Notes under the pieces: model-generated
What the model was told of the DNA's origin: nothing
The model's database searches: none
The model's input: the letters and a program-made list of their open reading frames with translations, nothing else
Shown here: positions 23,495 through 37,450 of the stretch, piece by piece
How the letters are laid out: every line of letters starts with the position of its first letter
Numbering within the stretch: the stretch's first letter is position 1
Source of the DNA: Ridgeia piscesae
Lineage: Eukaryota; Annelida; Polychaeta; Sabellida; Siboglinidae
NCBI GenBank assembly: GCA_025642075.2
Contig: JAODUO010000193.1
Span: 124,001 to 188,000, forward strand
Length of the DNA stretch: 64,000 nucleotides
Direction of reading: 5' to 3'
Translations under genes and position numbers: made by a program

Positions 23495-26400
23495 GTGAGT
23501 ACCTTATTTTTTATCTCGCACTTTTTGCGTTGATATGTTGTTGTCATCTTTGTGACATTTCAGGGAATGTCTATGGTGTCCAACTACTTTCGGTTGTATT
23601 GATTTGGGTTCAAAGTCTCAGACTCAATAACCTTATCGCCCAGGTGAGTGCACCGGGTTAGTTTGCGCTTACAGTTTTGGAGTTGGATTCGGACAGAGAG
23701 CACAGCACGCCCCTGATCTTTGGCACCTGCCGTGTGTAATGTGTATGGAGGGGGCGGAGGGTTATAGTTTCCCTCTGTGGGCGTACGGGTATATGCCTCT
23801 GTCGAGTGAGGCCCTATGTTTTTTGTCTAGCAGTTACTTTAGACTTAGTGGTATTTTCCTGGTTAAAAAAGTCTGAGATTTAGTAGTAACTTAGTACGTC
23901 TACATTTGGGTAATGGTTAATGGGAAGAATCATTCGATATATTATAATCTTGTGGTTACTGGTTACCCAATGGACAGCATCAGGTGATTTATACATGTTT
24001 GTGATCTGTATATTGAAATGCATGACCGTTTTTCAGTTGATAAAAAACAAAAGAGTTTGAGACTGGAATATTTAATTATAGTAATTAAAATTAAAATGCT
24101 GCATTGAAGTGCTTGTGTGGTTGTTTCCAGAATAGAACTGCATGAAACTGAGACAGATGGATCTCTTGCAGCAAAGATACCTATTTATTAATTTGTCACG
24201 AGATACTCACTGGTTTAGCTCAGTTTACACAAAACACAGACAAGAGTGTGTGTTTGCACAGTTGACACATCTATTGTCTGTCTAAAGCCATTATCCAACT
24301 GTTTGTGATCCTAACATCACACTGATAGAAACCAGGCCTGGGTTTGTGTAGTGGAAAGCTCAATAGTCATACTCTACCACAGTGTCTGGGCCATTTGATA
24401 AAATGCAGGATTGCTGCTAAAACAGACACCAAGCAGATGTGCATAGTTTCCGACTTCTTTTAAAAATAGATATGTCGCTGTTGCCCTGTCCAACAGATTT
24501 TTTTCTTGAGAAAATATCAACAGAATGAGAACACATGACAAAATAACATTATTGTAAGACTGCATGCTGTGTTTTGCAGACGTAATTTAAATGCCAGTTT
24601 TCTGTGCCCAGCATGAGGTCCATAGCTTAAAGGTGTGACGAATCGTTAATCTTCCACACACTGGCCCAGTGTATTTTTGGAATGAAGCAGCAGCCACAGC
24701 AGAAAATGAAGTGAGGTATTAAATGCATGAGCAGTTTTGGCAGGTGGATGACAGGGGACCCAGGCTGTGATCTGTCTGCATTGCACAGTTTGCTGATGAA
24801 GAGTATTGAACAACAGTTAGTCACTATGTACGGGACTTGTTCTGCAGGTTGACTATGAAATGATCTGGGTGTAGCTTCTGACAGTATTCAGGGTTTGTTC
24901 AACAATTGGTCCATGTGAGTATAAACTCACTCCCTGGATGTGTTCTTTCGTTCATTCACCAGCCCACTGAAGTCAGTAATCAATATGCCAACAGGCACTA
25001 GTACCATATAATCTGTAGCCATATAGGTAACATTACAAACCAACATTACGCTGACTGAGATATGATAATAGTAGCTCAGTCAGTGATTTTTCCATCACTG
25101 AATTCACTTGCGGTACCGTTACCTTCGTGTCTGTCTACGAGTGATGAGTTTCCCTTGCAACTCACACGGATGAACTATTGATTTCCCCCTGGTTCTTTGG
25201 CAACCTCCCGCTAATGTAGTAATGTAGTAGTTACACTTCGTTTAATGGCCTCTGGCTTCACTTTCTTGCATTTTAATGGACACGTGGAAGCCAATGATTT
25301 TGCATTAGTTGGTTGTAGAGATATTGATTGATCCCTGCGATAGCAGTGAACCCTGACAGTGCATCGGTGGCAATTATTTGCAAGAACTGAAGCATATATA
25401 ATTTTTATTTCTGCGTTATTCAGTACATTTTGCATTGTCACTATGTAGTGTTAGTGTGACATTTCAGTGTTCCTACAAAAAATACCACCATGGCACTTGT
25501 AGGATGTTTCTAGCAAGTAATTATTTTATGCCAGATTACCATTACTTTAGAACTTAGCAAAATTATGCAGCTATAATGCACATGTCATTTTCATCAAATT
25601 CCTTGTGTATTTTTGCAAATTGCAAAAGCAAAATGTTTTTAGTAAATTTTACATGCACCAAATAATTTCTTATTTTATATTATTTTTATTGATACGTTTG
25701 TTTTCCTTTTCAAACTGTGAAGCATAATCTGAGTGAGACATTTGGTTCTCACAAATGTATTAACTAAAGAGCAAATTCATGTTATTGTTAAATGTTTTAA
25801 TAGTGTTAGCTCTTTCTTTTATAAGGATTTGCACTGGTGAAAATTGCTAACAAATCTTGGGAAGTCCTGAATCTTAATTTGATTATGTCTGGCACTGAGA
25901 CTGGTTGTGTTGTCAGTCAGTGCTCTGGGAAACTTGTTTCTCCCTGGCTGGTCACTGCTGCATCTGGGTGATGACAAATCGCCTGTCAGTCTGACACCTG
26001 TCCACCAGTCTGTCTGACACCTCTTGGCAGCTTGTGGGCTAAGCTGACCTGGAGCTGTCAAAACGTGCCAGGTCCAGGAAATCTACTGGCAGGCAATCCA
26101 TGTTTTTGTAAACCATTGTCAGGACTAAACCTACACCATGGAGATTAGGAATTGTTTACGCTTTGTGATGTTTTGGTAGAAGATAGCTGTGGGAAACATG
26201 TGCCAAGGCTGCAGATAAATGGTTCTACCAAGTGATTATCACTTGATGTATTGATAAACCTGAGCTTCCAATCTCACACATATTACATTAGATTTATCAT
26301 ATCGATTCGTGTATGGTCGCTCAAAATTCCATTGCTGTGCCTTGATTTGTGTTATTTGGTTTGTGTTATTATGTGAAGATTATCATGTTATTGGTGCTTA

Positions 26401-29400
26401 TCAACATGTGTAGGACTGAGCAGGACAGAACCAGAGATATAGTTGGCATAAACAGCCCAGGGGTCACAGTTTAAGGGCCTAAATTGATATGTGGTTTTGC
26501 ATTTATTGCAAGATTAGACATGATCTGTGCAAGTGTGGGCCTGACTACAGACCTGCTAAGGATGTTTTATTCGCGTCTGAAGCAGCTCATTACTTTAGTT
26601 GATAGCAATCTATGTAATGATCCTAATAATTATTCACCTTTGTTGAACCATCTGTCTGTCAGTTTGGGACACAAAACAGACAGTGGTCAGCTGAGGTCAG
26701 TCTACAAGAGTGGATGGTCTTCTATGCAGGACAGGACATAGCAAATGTTCTTGAATTGTTCAGAACTGGGTGGATTGGTCAGTATTGTTACTATCAGGTC
26801 TTGACAGGATGTGCAACTATAGACACAGATATTATCAGGCGCAGCACTCCAGTAAGTGGCAACTTCTTGGTTCACATCAAGCTAGTAGGTGTCCACCCCT
26901 GTCCCCCACCAGTCACAGTCTATTCACTGGACAACTTACATATTTAATGACACCGTCATCAAAGACATTTTTGCTACCTGCGGGCTTTATGAGCATACAA
27001 AGGACATACAAGATTGGACCAACGATAGTTGTGAGGTGACTAGAGCAGAAGAATGGTGGTTATGTTTATTTCTATTTGCCTCGGCTTATCTTCACCTTTT
27101 CTTTGCTATTAGCAGTCACCGCTATAGGGTTGAATGCATTACAAAGATACGAACATACAGAATCTGTGGTAATTGTATACGGTTCATGGGCACACATAGT
27201 TGTAACTTTTTAAATTTAGGTATAATTTGTCTGAGCTTCTGAAGCTTTCAGTATTAAATTTTCAGTCCTTGTGTAGCACTTATAAAGGTTTCTTGTGTTG
27301 ATTGAAAAGTCGGCATGGTTTCTTTGAAGTGTTAATTATTTCTCATGATGTACTTTGCCCGGTATACCCTTTCTACAGTATAATGAGTTTACTGGACTGT
27401 TATGAGACAGAAATTCTATTTATATAATATATGTGATATGTTTGGTGTTAATTGTATGAATTCTACTATTTGAACAAATTTGTTTCTGGATCATTGATAG
27501 GTGTTCATGCAATAGATGCCCTTTGTTATTCTTTAGTAAATATTTCCTGTGAAACTGAAATGAAATGACATTATTTCTTGAAAAGATATTTCTTCCATGA
27601 GTCGCCCCTTTTCTAGATAAACGCTACTGCCAGCTAGCTGTGGCAAGGGAGGAAATTAGAGTGATGATTGCTGTCACAGCTACACTCTATTATAAAACAG
27701 TCTCAAACCCACATGTGCCTCAGTCTGTCTGTCATAAAACCACAGCACTTGACAAATGTGTGACTAGGTAGGAAATGGCTACACAACTCACTGTGGTTTT
27801 CGCGCTATGCTGTAACTTACCAAGAATGGATGATTTAATTTGGCAAATTGCTTCTTCACATGCATGGATGGCTATTGCTGAAAGGACGCCGTTAAACGAA
27901 AGATGTTGAGTCTGGCTCTGTTGGCAGATCTATGCTTCCTTTCTGTCAGCAGGATATAGGGTGTGTCCAGATGCTCACCAAAATGTGATGTTGTCTCTCT
28001 TATGAATTGCCTCATCCTAGTTATTTGAGGATTATGGCTTGGAATGATAATCCTGTTAGAGCAGCTCTTGAATGGACGCATACAACACTTGTACATAAGT
28101 AGGGAAGAACTATGGCCTGTTTATGCTATTCTTTCAAAAGCTGAAGTGCTTCATGAATATTTCTGATAGAGGGTTGCGGTCAACTCATGACATGTAGGTA
28201 TGTCATTACGCCCTCTCTCCCATGGTGCACATTGTGGTGGCATCATTTTTTTCTTTAAATAGTGAATATTGTTAAACAGTTATGGATCTGAAACCTGTGA
28301 TATTGTCACACAGTCTGAAATGATATCTTTATGTCAACACAAGAGCAATGTTGCCTTTGTCATCAGCTGTCCAATATGTCACCCTAATGGGGCAGTAACA
28401 AATGGACAGTTTAATTACCCCCTTGCCAGGACCCCCTGCTCTGTCCACATACCCCAGTTTACTGCCCTCTCATTTCCAAGTGCTAATTACCCCAACCCCC
28501 AGTGGGGTGTGAGACCCCCCACTGTCTAATTGCTGCAGACAGGACAGTGTGTGTTTGTGAGTAAGATACACAGGGCCTGAATGACCAAGTGGTGCTGACT
28601 TGTGAAGTGGCTGGACAATGGTCAGCAGTGGTCAGTAATACACAGCCTCACTCCAGGTGGATTTCCTATGACACTGATATGACTGAGAATGACCGAAAGG
28701 AGACACTCTTCACCGACTGGTGTGGCCGAAAATGGACACATGCCTGTTTGAAATTGACAGGCTAAATATGGCATGAAACAAGGGTTGTTTCTCCTATCTG
28801 GGCTGGGGAGGTCGTTTTTGATGCTGATATAAGCTGAGTTTGTGTGCGTGCCACATATTGGCATGCACATTTCTGAAATGCATAGTGTACCTAAGTATTG
28901 TCCTTATTGAAAGAAAACACCGCGGCGTAACAGAGACACAGTAAATTGTAGTGTCGTTGTTTATATAACACCATTCTGTTGTCACTTAGGGGTCATTCCA
29001 AAATAGATTAAAGTTTTAGTTAAAGGTAACAATAAAATAACATATATTTTTTTTTTTAAAACGAATGTTGTATTTTTAAATCAAGTTAACATTATTAGCT
29101 GTTGCTATTATTTTGTATTTACTATGAACTAATTGTAAATATGCGTATAACTGTTAACCAGTAATTTGTGCAGGTGCACCTGACCGAACCGAAGCCGTAG
29201 ATATACCTGCAATCACCAGTTCAAAGTTTATTTGTATCTCTTTGTATCTTGTCACAACATGCTTCCTACACAGACAGTGGCTAAAGAAAGCAGTCTGTGT
29301 CAGCTCACGACCTCACCTATTTTCTTTAGGGTGTATCCAGTGGTTTTATTTTGCAAAACTAGTGACATGTTAAACGTGCACATTTTATTGTTCAGTTCAC

Positions 29401-32400
29401 TACCATAGTCTGTGAAAGACCAGGCTTTTATGGTACCTTTTGAATCTACTCTCTGTATTTTATGTACTGCATAAACTGCTTTGAGGACCTCCTCATACAA
29501 TAAAACGGGCCACCATGGACACTTTGTGACAATGGACAGCTGTCTATACAAAAAGTATTAAGGTTCTTGGCTTTCCTTTATTTAGGGTTATAGCCTGTAG
29601 TCTAAATGGAGTTTTTTCCACTCTCAATGTTAGCTGTATATCACGGGGTGTGTGAAATCATTGACATTTACTGTTCCAGCATGATTACAGGTAAACTTAC
29701 AAAGAAACTCAATTACCATTTGTCATTTTGATTACTCCTACAGTATAATAAATGCCATTAGGTAAAAGAATATATTTTTTTAACTAATAATTGTTGTTTT
29801 TTTATTTTAATAATTGTTTTCTTTAAAAAAAATTAAGCAGTTTTAAATGATTATAATTTTTAGGATACCATCACTACATGTCACTTTATCACATTGATTT
29901 GTATATGGGTCTGTAATAATAATAAACGATAATTTTCTTTCACCATTTGTTGTTGTTGAAATAACCCCTTTTTATATGTAAACCAGAGCAAACCTAAGTG
30001 TGGCATCTCAGCACCTGGGGCTTGTCTTGTCCTGTGTTTCTGACACAAAGAACCTGTCTATAACTCTATCATAACTGCTTTTCTGGTCAGTCATAGGGCT
30101 GATTCATTCACTAGAGACCAGCCCAGTGGCAGTCAGAGAAGCTGTGAACCTGTTGATTACTCCTGGAATTTGAGATATTTCTCACCTGCCCAGGTGCTAA
30201 TTGCTATTGCACTTTTGACCATGTGTCTACACAGTTCAGTGACACACTCCCAGAATTCATTATGCTAATTTATGCACACCAATTTTCCAATTGCAGGGAC
30301 ATAATTATTGTTTGGTTGTTTCAAAGGAGACATCAGAGGAACTGAGGGGAGCTAAACTGGTTGTTTGGTCAACAATGTTACCTGGGCACATGTTACATAA
30401 TGCTGGGTAACACCCCTACAGTAAAGACCCAGGGGCTATTATTTGTCTGTAAAACTGAGGGTAGATTAAAGCAAATTCTAGGTGATTATTTTCTGATATC
30501 ACCAAAATGTTATCAACATCTGGTGTATCCAGACGTTGACTAACTTTTGATAGGTTTTTCATTCTTGACATCATAAATGTAGTTAATGTATCTTGCTGTT
30601 TTTTGAACAAATAAAACAAGCGATTTGTTAATTTTGCTAGATGAAGTTGGAGCATATTGTGTGCGAACTTCTTGAAGAAATAGTGAATTAAATAACCGTA
30701 GTTGTAATATATACTTCCCAATATCCCATACACATTCCACCATGACAGCTAGTTCGTTGTAGATATTGCTTTTCCACAACTGACAGCTGAACAAACAGTA
30801 GGTGCTCAGTGTTCTATTTTCAGGTTAATCATATGTTGGATAAACCGACGATGACATGGTAAACTGTTGACAGTACTGTTTGGTAAAGTAAGAGTATATT
30901 ACAAAAAAGTATGAATGTCTTTAATGGAAACTTGTGAAACCCATGGAGCTTCAACAATGGGAACATCTGTTTTTTAAATGTACCTTAATCCTGCATCTTT
31001 GTATGTTTAGCATTTGCAACTTTACAAGTTAGAGACACATTCAGTATTATAATTCTTCTCCCAACAGGTGTAGATGTTATTTTATGGAAGTGGCATAGCT
31101 TAGATAATTAAACAGTACATCTGAGCAAACCTATGTCCAGTTGTAACAATACAGTTCAGCTTGTGAGAGGAGAAATGAAAGTTCAAAGGGTAAACAATTC
31201 TTGCCAGTATTCGCTGAGCTGCTTATCCCTGTATGTTTGACAGTAAGACTTAAGTACAAACTAAACTTGGTGGCATCAAGGGAAGACCATGTGTAAACAA
31301 TAGACACATCTAACTGTGTCAGATTGCTGTGACCACACACACCTAGGCTCCAAAGTATTGTTTTATCTCCAGCCCACTGATGTCATGGCCTTGGTGGAGC
31401 TGTTGTTTTGGTAGAGTTCACAGACTGGTCTTACTTCAAAGGTGAAATGTATCAGTCACAGCTCTGTGGAATGTCTGGACTGGAATGCACACCCAGTTCT
31501 GGTTTTAGCTACAAGGTGTTAAGATCCCAGCTTGCCTGTTGCATCTTACACCCTCTAGTCTGCTAATGACAGCAGCCATGTTATGACCCTCTTGATTGTT
31601 GTTTTAGATCTCTCTTGTAGGAGATAAGGAACTGTCTTTATTTCCTGAAGCAGGAGAGGTATGATAAACCAAACAATCAGCCATTGTAGAGGATCTAGCA
31701 CAGATGTCTGATAATGCTCAAGGTATTGTCACCGATGCGCTCCCAGGGACAGGCTAACATTTTACGGGTACTCATATTTTGGTTTCATCCCAGGCCATGT
31801 GCACTATTCATACTAAGCCATTCTCCCAGTGAAAAATTACCCACAAATTGCGATTATGATACCCTAACAAGTACGTGTTCTGTTAAGTTTTTTACCCCAG
31901 GGTTAGGGTAATGGTAAAGTCTTTCAGAATTCAGGACAGACACACAATTTTAAGGTGGCTGATGAAAAGCAGATCAGTAAGAGAATGTTTTTTAGCAGAA
32001 CCCAGCCCTTAAGAGCATGATCAATGGTGTCTTGTAAGTGCCTTAACCCCGCCAAATGCATCAATCATGTTTTATAAGTGTGTTAATAGCAGGGAACATG
32101 ATTTAATATAATGACTGCTCATGGTCATTTGCATACTAGGGTGGTCATTAATTCAGGTTGACATGGCAACAGTTTGAACCTCTCTCTCACGCCAAAACAA
32201 GCCAACATTAGCAGAAAATTGGTGACGCATTTTAGAAATATATAAAATGCAGGGTTACATTTGGTCTTGTTACGAATGACATGTAAATTTGCTAATGATA
32301 AAAAATGGTTAGTACACATACCGGGACATTCACTCCGCTGAAGTAGACTGTGAGGAACAGTTGATATATATGGAAGAAAACAAAAAATTTCCTTGAGAGG

Positions 32401-35400
32401 TAGTTTCTTTTTATTTAACATGAACAAAGAAACCGGATCTTTACATTCGAATAAATGGTTAGTACTTGTGTAATTATTAATAACTAACTACAGTATATTT
32501 TGTCTAGTCACACTGACTAGGCGGGGTAGAGTTGGTCGACTGAGCAGGACACGCAGGAAGGTGTCGTGTTCCAAAAGCAAACATTTCTAATGTTGGCTGA
32601 TAAATAAACCTGATATCGGCCCAGACTAGCACTGGATTATGAGAGACCCAGACTGGCACTGCATTAAGAACCGTTGGAGCCGTGTCACGTAGTACAACAA
32701 TAATTTAAGGAATTATATTCACAAATGGGGTTTCTTTTTCAAATTATTTGTAAATGTTTCAAGGCTATTTGTTTATAAGCACAATTCGTAGTTTTACCCG
32801 TATGTCATAACTTTAGCAATTGCCAGTTTTGAAGACAAGTCTGATCCGTTTATGTGGAGTGTTTTTTATTTCTGAAAGTTGTTTTCAGTTTAAGTTAGAC
32901 AACAACTTGTTGAATGTTGGATTTGTCACTTCACGCTGACTGCACTGATCGCATTGAAGTTGTGTCAGTTGCCAGTAGCTCTGGGTGGCACAGATGGTGG
33001 CAGACATGCTGTGACAGATCGCTTCTGTGTCCTGTCATACTCTAGACGTAGATGGTCACAAATAAAAGAAACCTAAATCTTTAAGTCAACTGGTATAGAA
33101 ACCTAACAAATTGTTGTTGTATATAGACCGGCCGGCTTTCTGTGAAGTTAATTGACCATCCTTATATGCCTTTGGATTTGTATCATAAACGTTAGCTGTT
33201 GTATGGATGTGTATTTTGGTTCATGTAGCATGGCAAATACATTTTCAAATCTACAAGGCGAGGTGTATTAACTGAATTAGTTTCACACCCTGTTTTTAGA
33301 ATTGTTTAATATTATAAACGTTTAATAAAATATTAATTACTTTATGTGTGTTTAACTAACTCAGAAAACTAACTCAGAAGAAGCACATAGCCATGTTCAG
33401 TTAATTGACATAATAATATGCCTAAAGATGCACTTCAATCAAAGTAGGATAAACTGTGTTCTTCACCAGGGTTCATTCAGGGAGGGTGTAGAAATAATGG
33501 GAGGTATAAATTAGGGCATAGTCCCAGACAGACAAGAAAGTGAAACTTTTTGAGAATTCTGTCTAAAAATAGACTGGAATGGGACACAAGTTAAAAGTTA
33601 ATAATACGCATTTTGCATCGTACAACATTACATTAGTGTCTTCATGTCCTTGCTAGCTGAGGTGCTGATCCGTAGGTGTCAGGCAACAAGAGATTCTGAA
33701 TTCCAGAACGTTCTGATTGTAGCGCTACGGTTTCTGATAAATGTATCTCCGCAGCGCATCGACAGCAGCAATGCGGGCCGGTCTATTCAGCTCCAGCAAT
33801 GGGCAGATCAGATGGGGACTTGTCCTACAAACCACTGCTATTGTGCACAGACTGAGGGGCTTTGAAGTAGGGGCCCTTCATGGACCTAACTACAGCTTGA
33901 GTGCTGCGTGTACTCAGTGCCACGCAGACAGATAGCGCTATTATTCACTACCTGTTTTGTGTTGGGTTTATAGAGTGGCACTCAGGTTGTATGTCGAAGT
34001 CTGCGCACCTGCAAGTCTGCAGACGTGTGTCTGGGTCGCTGCTGGGGATTAGCATTATTCTTTCAAGAGTGGCCCGTTCCACCTGGCCGTGGTCTGGTGC
34101 GATTGTGGCTTTAATCAGTCTGGGCTGTGCGCGGATATTGCTTATTAATAATACGAAATTGTGCATGTGTGAAAAATTTGTTTATGTGAGCGTGTACCTG
34201 TGTGTGGCCCAGCGGTCTGTCTCAGGAAGATGTTAGTTTGTCATCGGTTTAGCACCTGAGGCATGTCATCCGGAATGTTTGTCCCTGTTTTGTCCATGCC
34301 AGGATTCACAGCCATAATCTCATGTTTTAACTGCACAGATAAGGACCATAAACAGCAGATGTTGAATGTCATTTAGTGCAGATCTACCCAATACACCAGC
34401 TGAACGCAGCAGTTTTTAATGCAAGACTTTGCAAGTACAATTTTTATTTAGTTCCCATTAATTCAGTGTTTTTTATTGTAGATATAATTGTATTGCAGTA
34501 AATTATGTAGTCACTGTGTGTGTAAAAGAGAAGTGGCACTCATCCATAAAATATGGTCAGCTCTCCCCCAATTGAATTTGAGAAATGTCCACATTTTGGA
34601 TATCCTACATGTTATGATAAAAAATTCTTGTGATTAAGTTTTAGTTTTATATTTATTTTTCTGTGTTACAAACAAACCTTGGTGCAGTGTTTCTTTCTAA
34701 ACAACACCATTCTAGGTATTTTAATTATTTGATATTCTGATATCTTTGAAAGTCATTTATTATCTGTCAATGCATGCAGGCAGCTTGGCAAATTCTATGG
34801 CTAAATTGAATAATAATCAGCTAACATCTTAGAAAGAGGATGTCGTGTAGAAGCAGACATTTGTATCAGTAGATTCAGATCAAGGCAGACCAGATCATTT
34901 GCATCATTATGTGTGGGTCAGCTAAACAACTTGTCCTTCAGAAACAGATGTGACAACATCTTGAAAACTGTATTCATCAGCATCGCTTAGACTGATAAGA
35001 CAGCACTGGCCCACCTGACAATGTCCGTGTCATGACACCAGAAGTCAACTCCATAACATAACACACTAATTGCGTATATTATGACACTTTCTCTGCATCC
35101 TCGCATCTACTTACTTTGAAAAAATGTTGACAATGAACACAAAAGCAGAGACGGCGATTGCTGCATCATGGCCACTTTATCATGAATCCATTGATATCAA
35201 TCATTGTCATGCTCACATTGTGAGATAGTGTCAGGTAAACTTTGTGACCAATACTAACTAAAGGAAAATGCCTGGCTGACATCAATATGTGTTTGCTGCC
35301 AGTTTTCAGTGTCCATTATGGGCCACGGAAAAGTAGTCTGCAGACAAATAGAGGTGGCCCCTTCCCTGCCATTCCAAGGCAGTAATTTCCTGTAATTTAT

Positions 35401-37015
35401 AGTATTACAATGGCAAGCAATGTTTTGTTATTTAAGAAGAGGTTTTTGTTCAGTCAGGTGTGATGTTATTTTACCGACAGACAGTTTGTGTCTGTGATAC
35501 TCTTTAAAGGTGCCATTGTCTGTTGGTTATGATTGATGTAAATGTTGGTCAAGAGAAAGAAATGTGTCTCTGTTCACTATACAGGCGTAATATTACAGAA
35601 CAATGCATGTAGGTTTCTTTCCTCTGCGTAATGGTTAGCCATTATATTTTTGGAAACACTATAGCATCCTGCTTTCATGAAAATTTACTTTCTGTCACAA
35701 GTGATGTTTTCCAGGATACATTCTGTGTTTCATAAATGTGACGTTGACAGTGGGACATTGTTTATTCCAGTGTTTGGCATTTTTGTTTACACTAGACAAC
35801 TTTTTAGCAATTACCAGAGAAGGATGGATATTTACAACTGAAGCTAGGCCTAAGCCCTACTGTTACTGGTGCTGAAAGATGCCACTTTGGTACGGTCTGC
35901 TGGGCTGGATCAGGTTATCAGCATCACTTACATATTCCGTTCTACAAAAGTGAAGAGGTATTTCAGTTTGCATGTCCAATTGCCCCCAGTAATGCTATTT
36001 CATTCGTGATTTAAAGAGATAGGGGGCCCACATGCCTGTCTTTCACTGGCAGATTGGTCTATCTTGCTCTGATGGGGTGCTAAATAGGAAAGAATGCAAG
36101 CAGCCTGAGTGACCACAATAGGGTAGATGTGATCAGTGGGTGAAATCTCACATCATCAAGACAGTAGGAATAAGATGTCATTTCTTCAGGATCAAGTTTC
36201 TCAACAATCTGTGCTTGAGTGACGCCACACCCGTTTTCTGTCCACTTAAAAGTTGCTTTTATATGGCTCTTCTGAGCGTGCAGTTATGATTGTTGAATTA
36301 GTTGTGTGCACTGTTGCACAGGGTTAGCTTACAAGAATGGCTGAATGCAGGGAACTGCAAAGTATTGAAGATCCTGTGAAGGTATTGATATCAGTGGTGA
36401 CATTAGTCCCTTGCTGTTATCACCATTCATTACCTCAGAGATGTGTGTTAAAGATTTATATGTTGTCACTAGACTGTCCAGTAGATTACTGGTAGTTAGC
36501 CATGACAATCTTCAAAGGAGACAACTAAGAACAGGACGACTACTAATAAACTAGGAGAATGGAAATGCTCAAGACAGAGCTGGCACAAGAGGTAGGAATG
36601 CCTAATACTAGCCAGAAAAGGACCTGTAAGAACCTGTAAGAAAGGAAATGGAAGCAGAATTTGATAACTAATATTGATACCAGGCACAGATTTTGGGAAC
36701 TTAGCCGATAACAGGTTATAATTATTTTATGTGTTCGTTGTTAAATGTCTAGTGTAGGGTGTCATCTGTCAGGCCAAATTGTCCTTTCTCTCCCACCCTT
36801 TCTTTCCTTACATGGTTACAACCCTTTACCCAGGCTGTCAATGCTATCCGTAGCCGCAGTTTTCTGAAGGAGTACTGGGTGAATAGGAATAACCAAATCC
36901 AGGGTGCTGCAGTTTCCCAGGGACACATCCTGCATGTCCTGTGGTTTACAAGGAGAAACACCAGACCAGCTAATGACAAACATTAATTTGTGCCAGGAAT
37001 TAGCCCCAGACCAGT

Positions 37016-37270
37016 CAGTCTGGTCACGGTCTTGACTGGTCAGCTGGACTCCTAGCTGACGTGACAGATGGATATAAGTGACACATGGACAGTTACTGGA
37101 CTGTCCACTGGTGTTGACTGTCCACTAGTGTCAGGTCTGTGACAAGTTGGTGACAGTCTAAGTGGTCTGATTTGTTACCGAAGCTTGTCAACCATGATGG
37201 ACACTGTCACCAGGTGTCAGGACAGTCAAGTGGTTCTGAAGTCACTCACCACTGATACCTTGACTCAGTC
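37016..37270. repeat. Cryptic repeat rich in GTCA, CTGGTC and GGACAGT words
   Basis: The words ACTGGTC, GGACAGT and TGTCAGG and their complements recur many times. A 17-base unit GACTGTCCACTGGTGTT is followed at once by a near copy, GACTGTCCACTAGTGTC, within 37099-37132. Similar word bias shows at 25.9-26.06 kb and 43.58-43.7 kb. Confidence 0.55.
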
Positions 37271-37335
37271 ACAATTTTTCAGTTACAAAATGTACATATT
37301 TACACAATGATATGCAAAATATTATTTATCTATCA

Positions 37336-37337
<2 letters not shown>

Positions 37338-37414
<77 letters not shown>

Positions 37415-37450
37415 ATATATGTATTATATAGTGATATATATATATATATA
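37338..37450. repeat. (TA)n microsatellite, interrupted
   Basis: About 30 TA units to 37399, then shorter interrupted TA blocks to about 37450. Confidence 0.96.

Noticed and set aside
31890..31915. TTAGGG-like telomere motif
   Set aside because: Only a single GGTTAGGGTAA occurrence, not an array.
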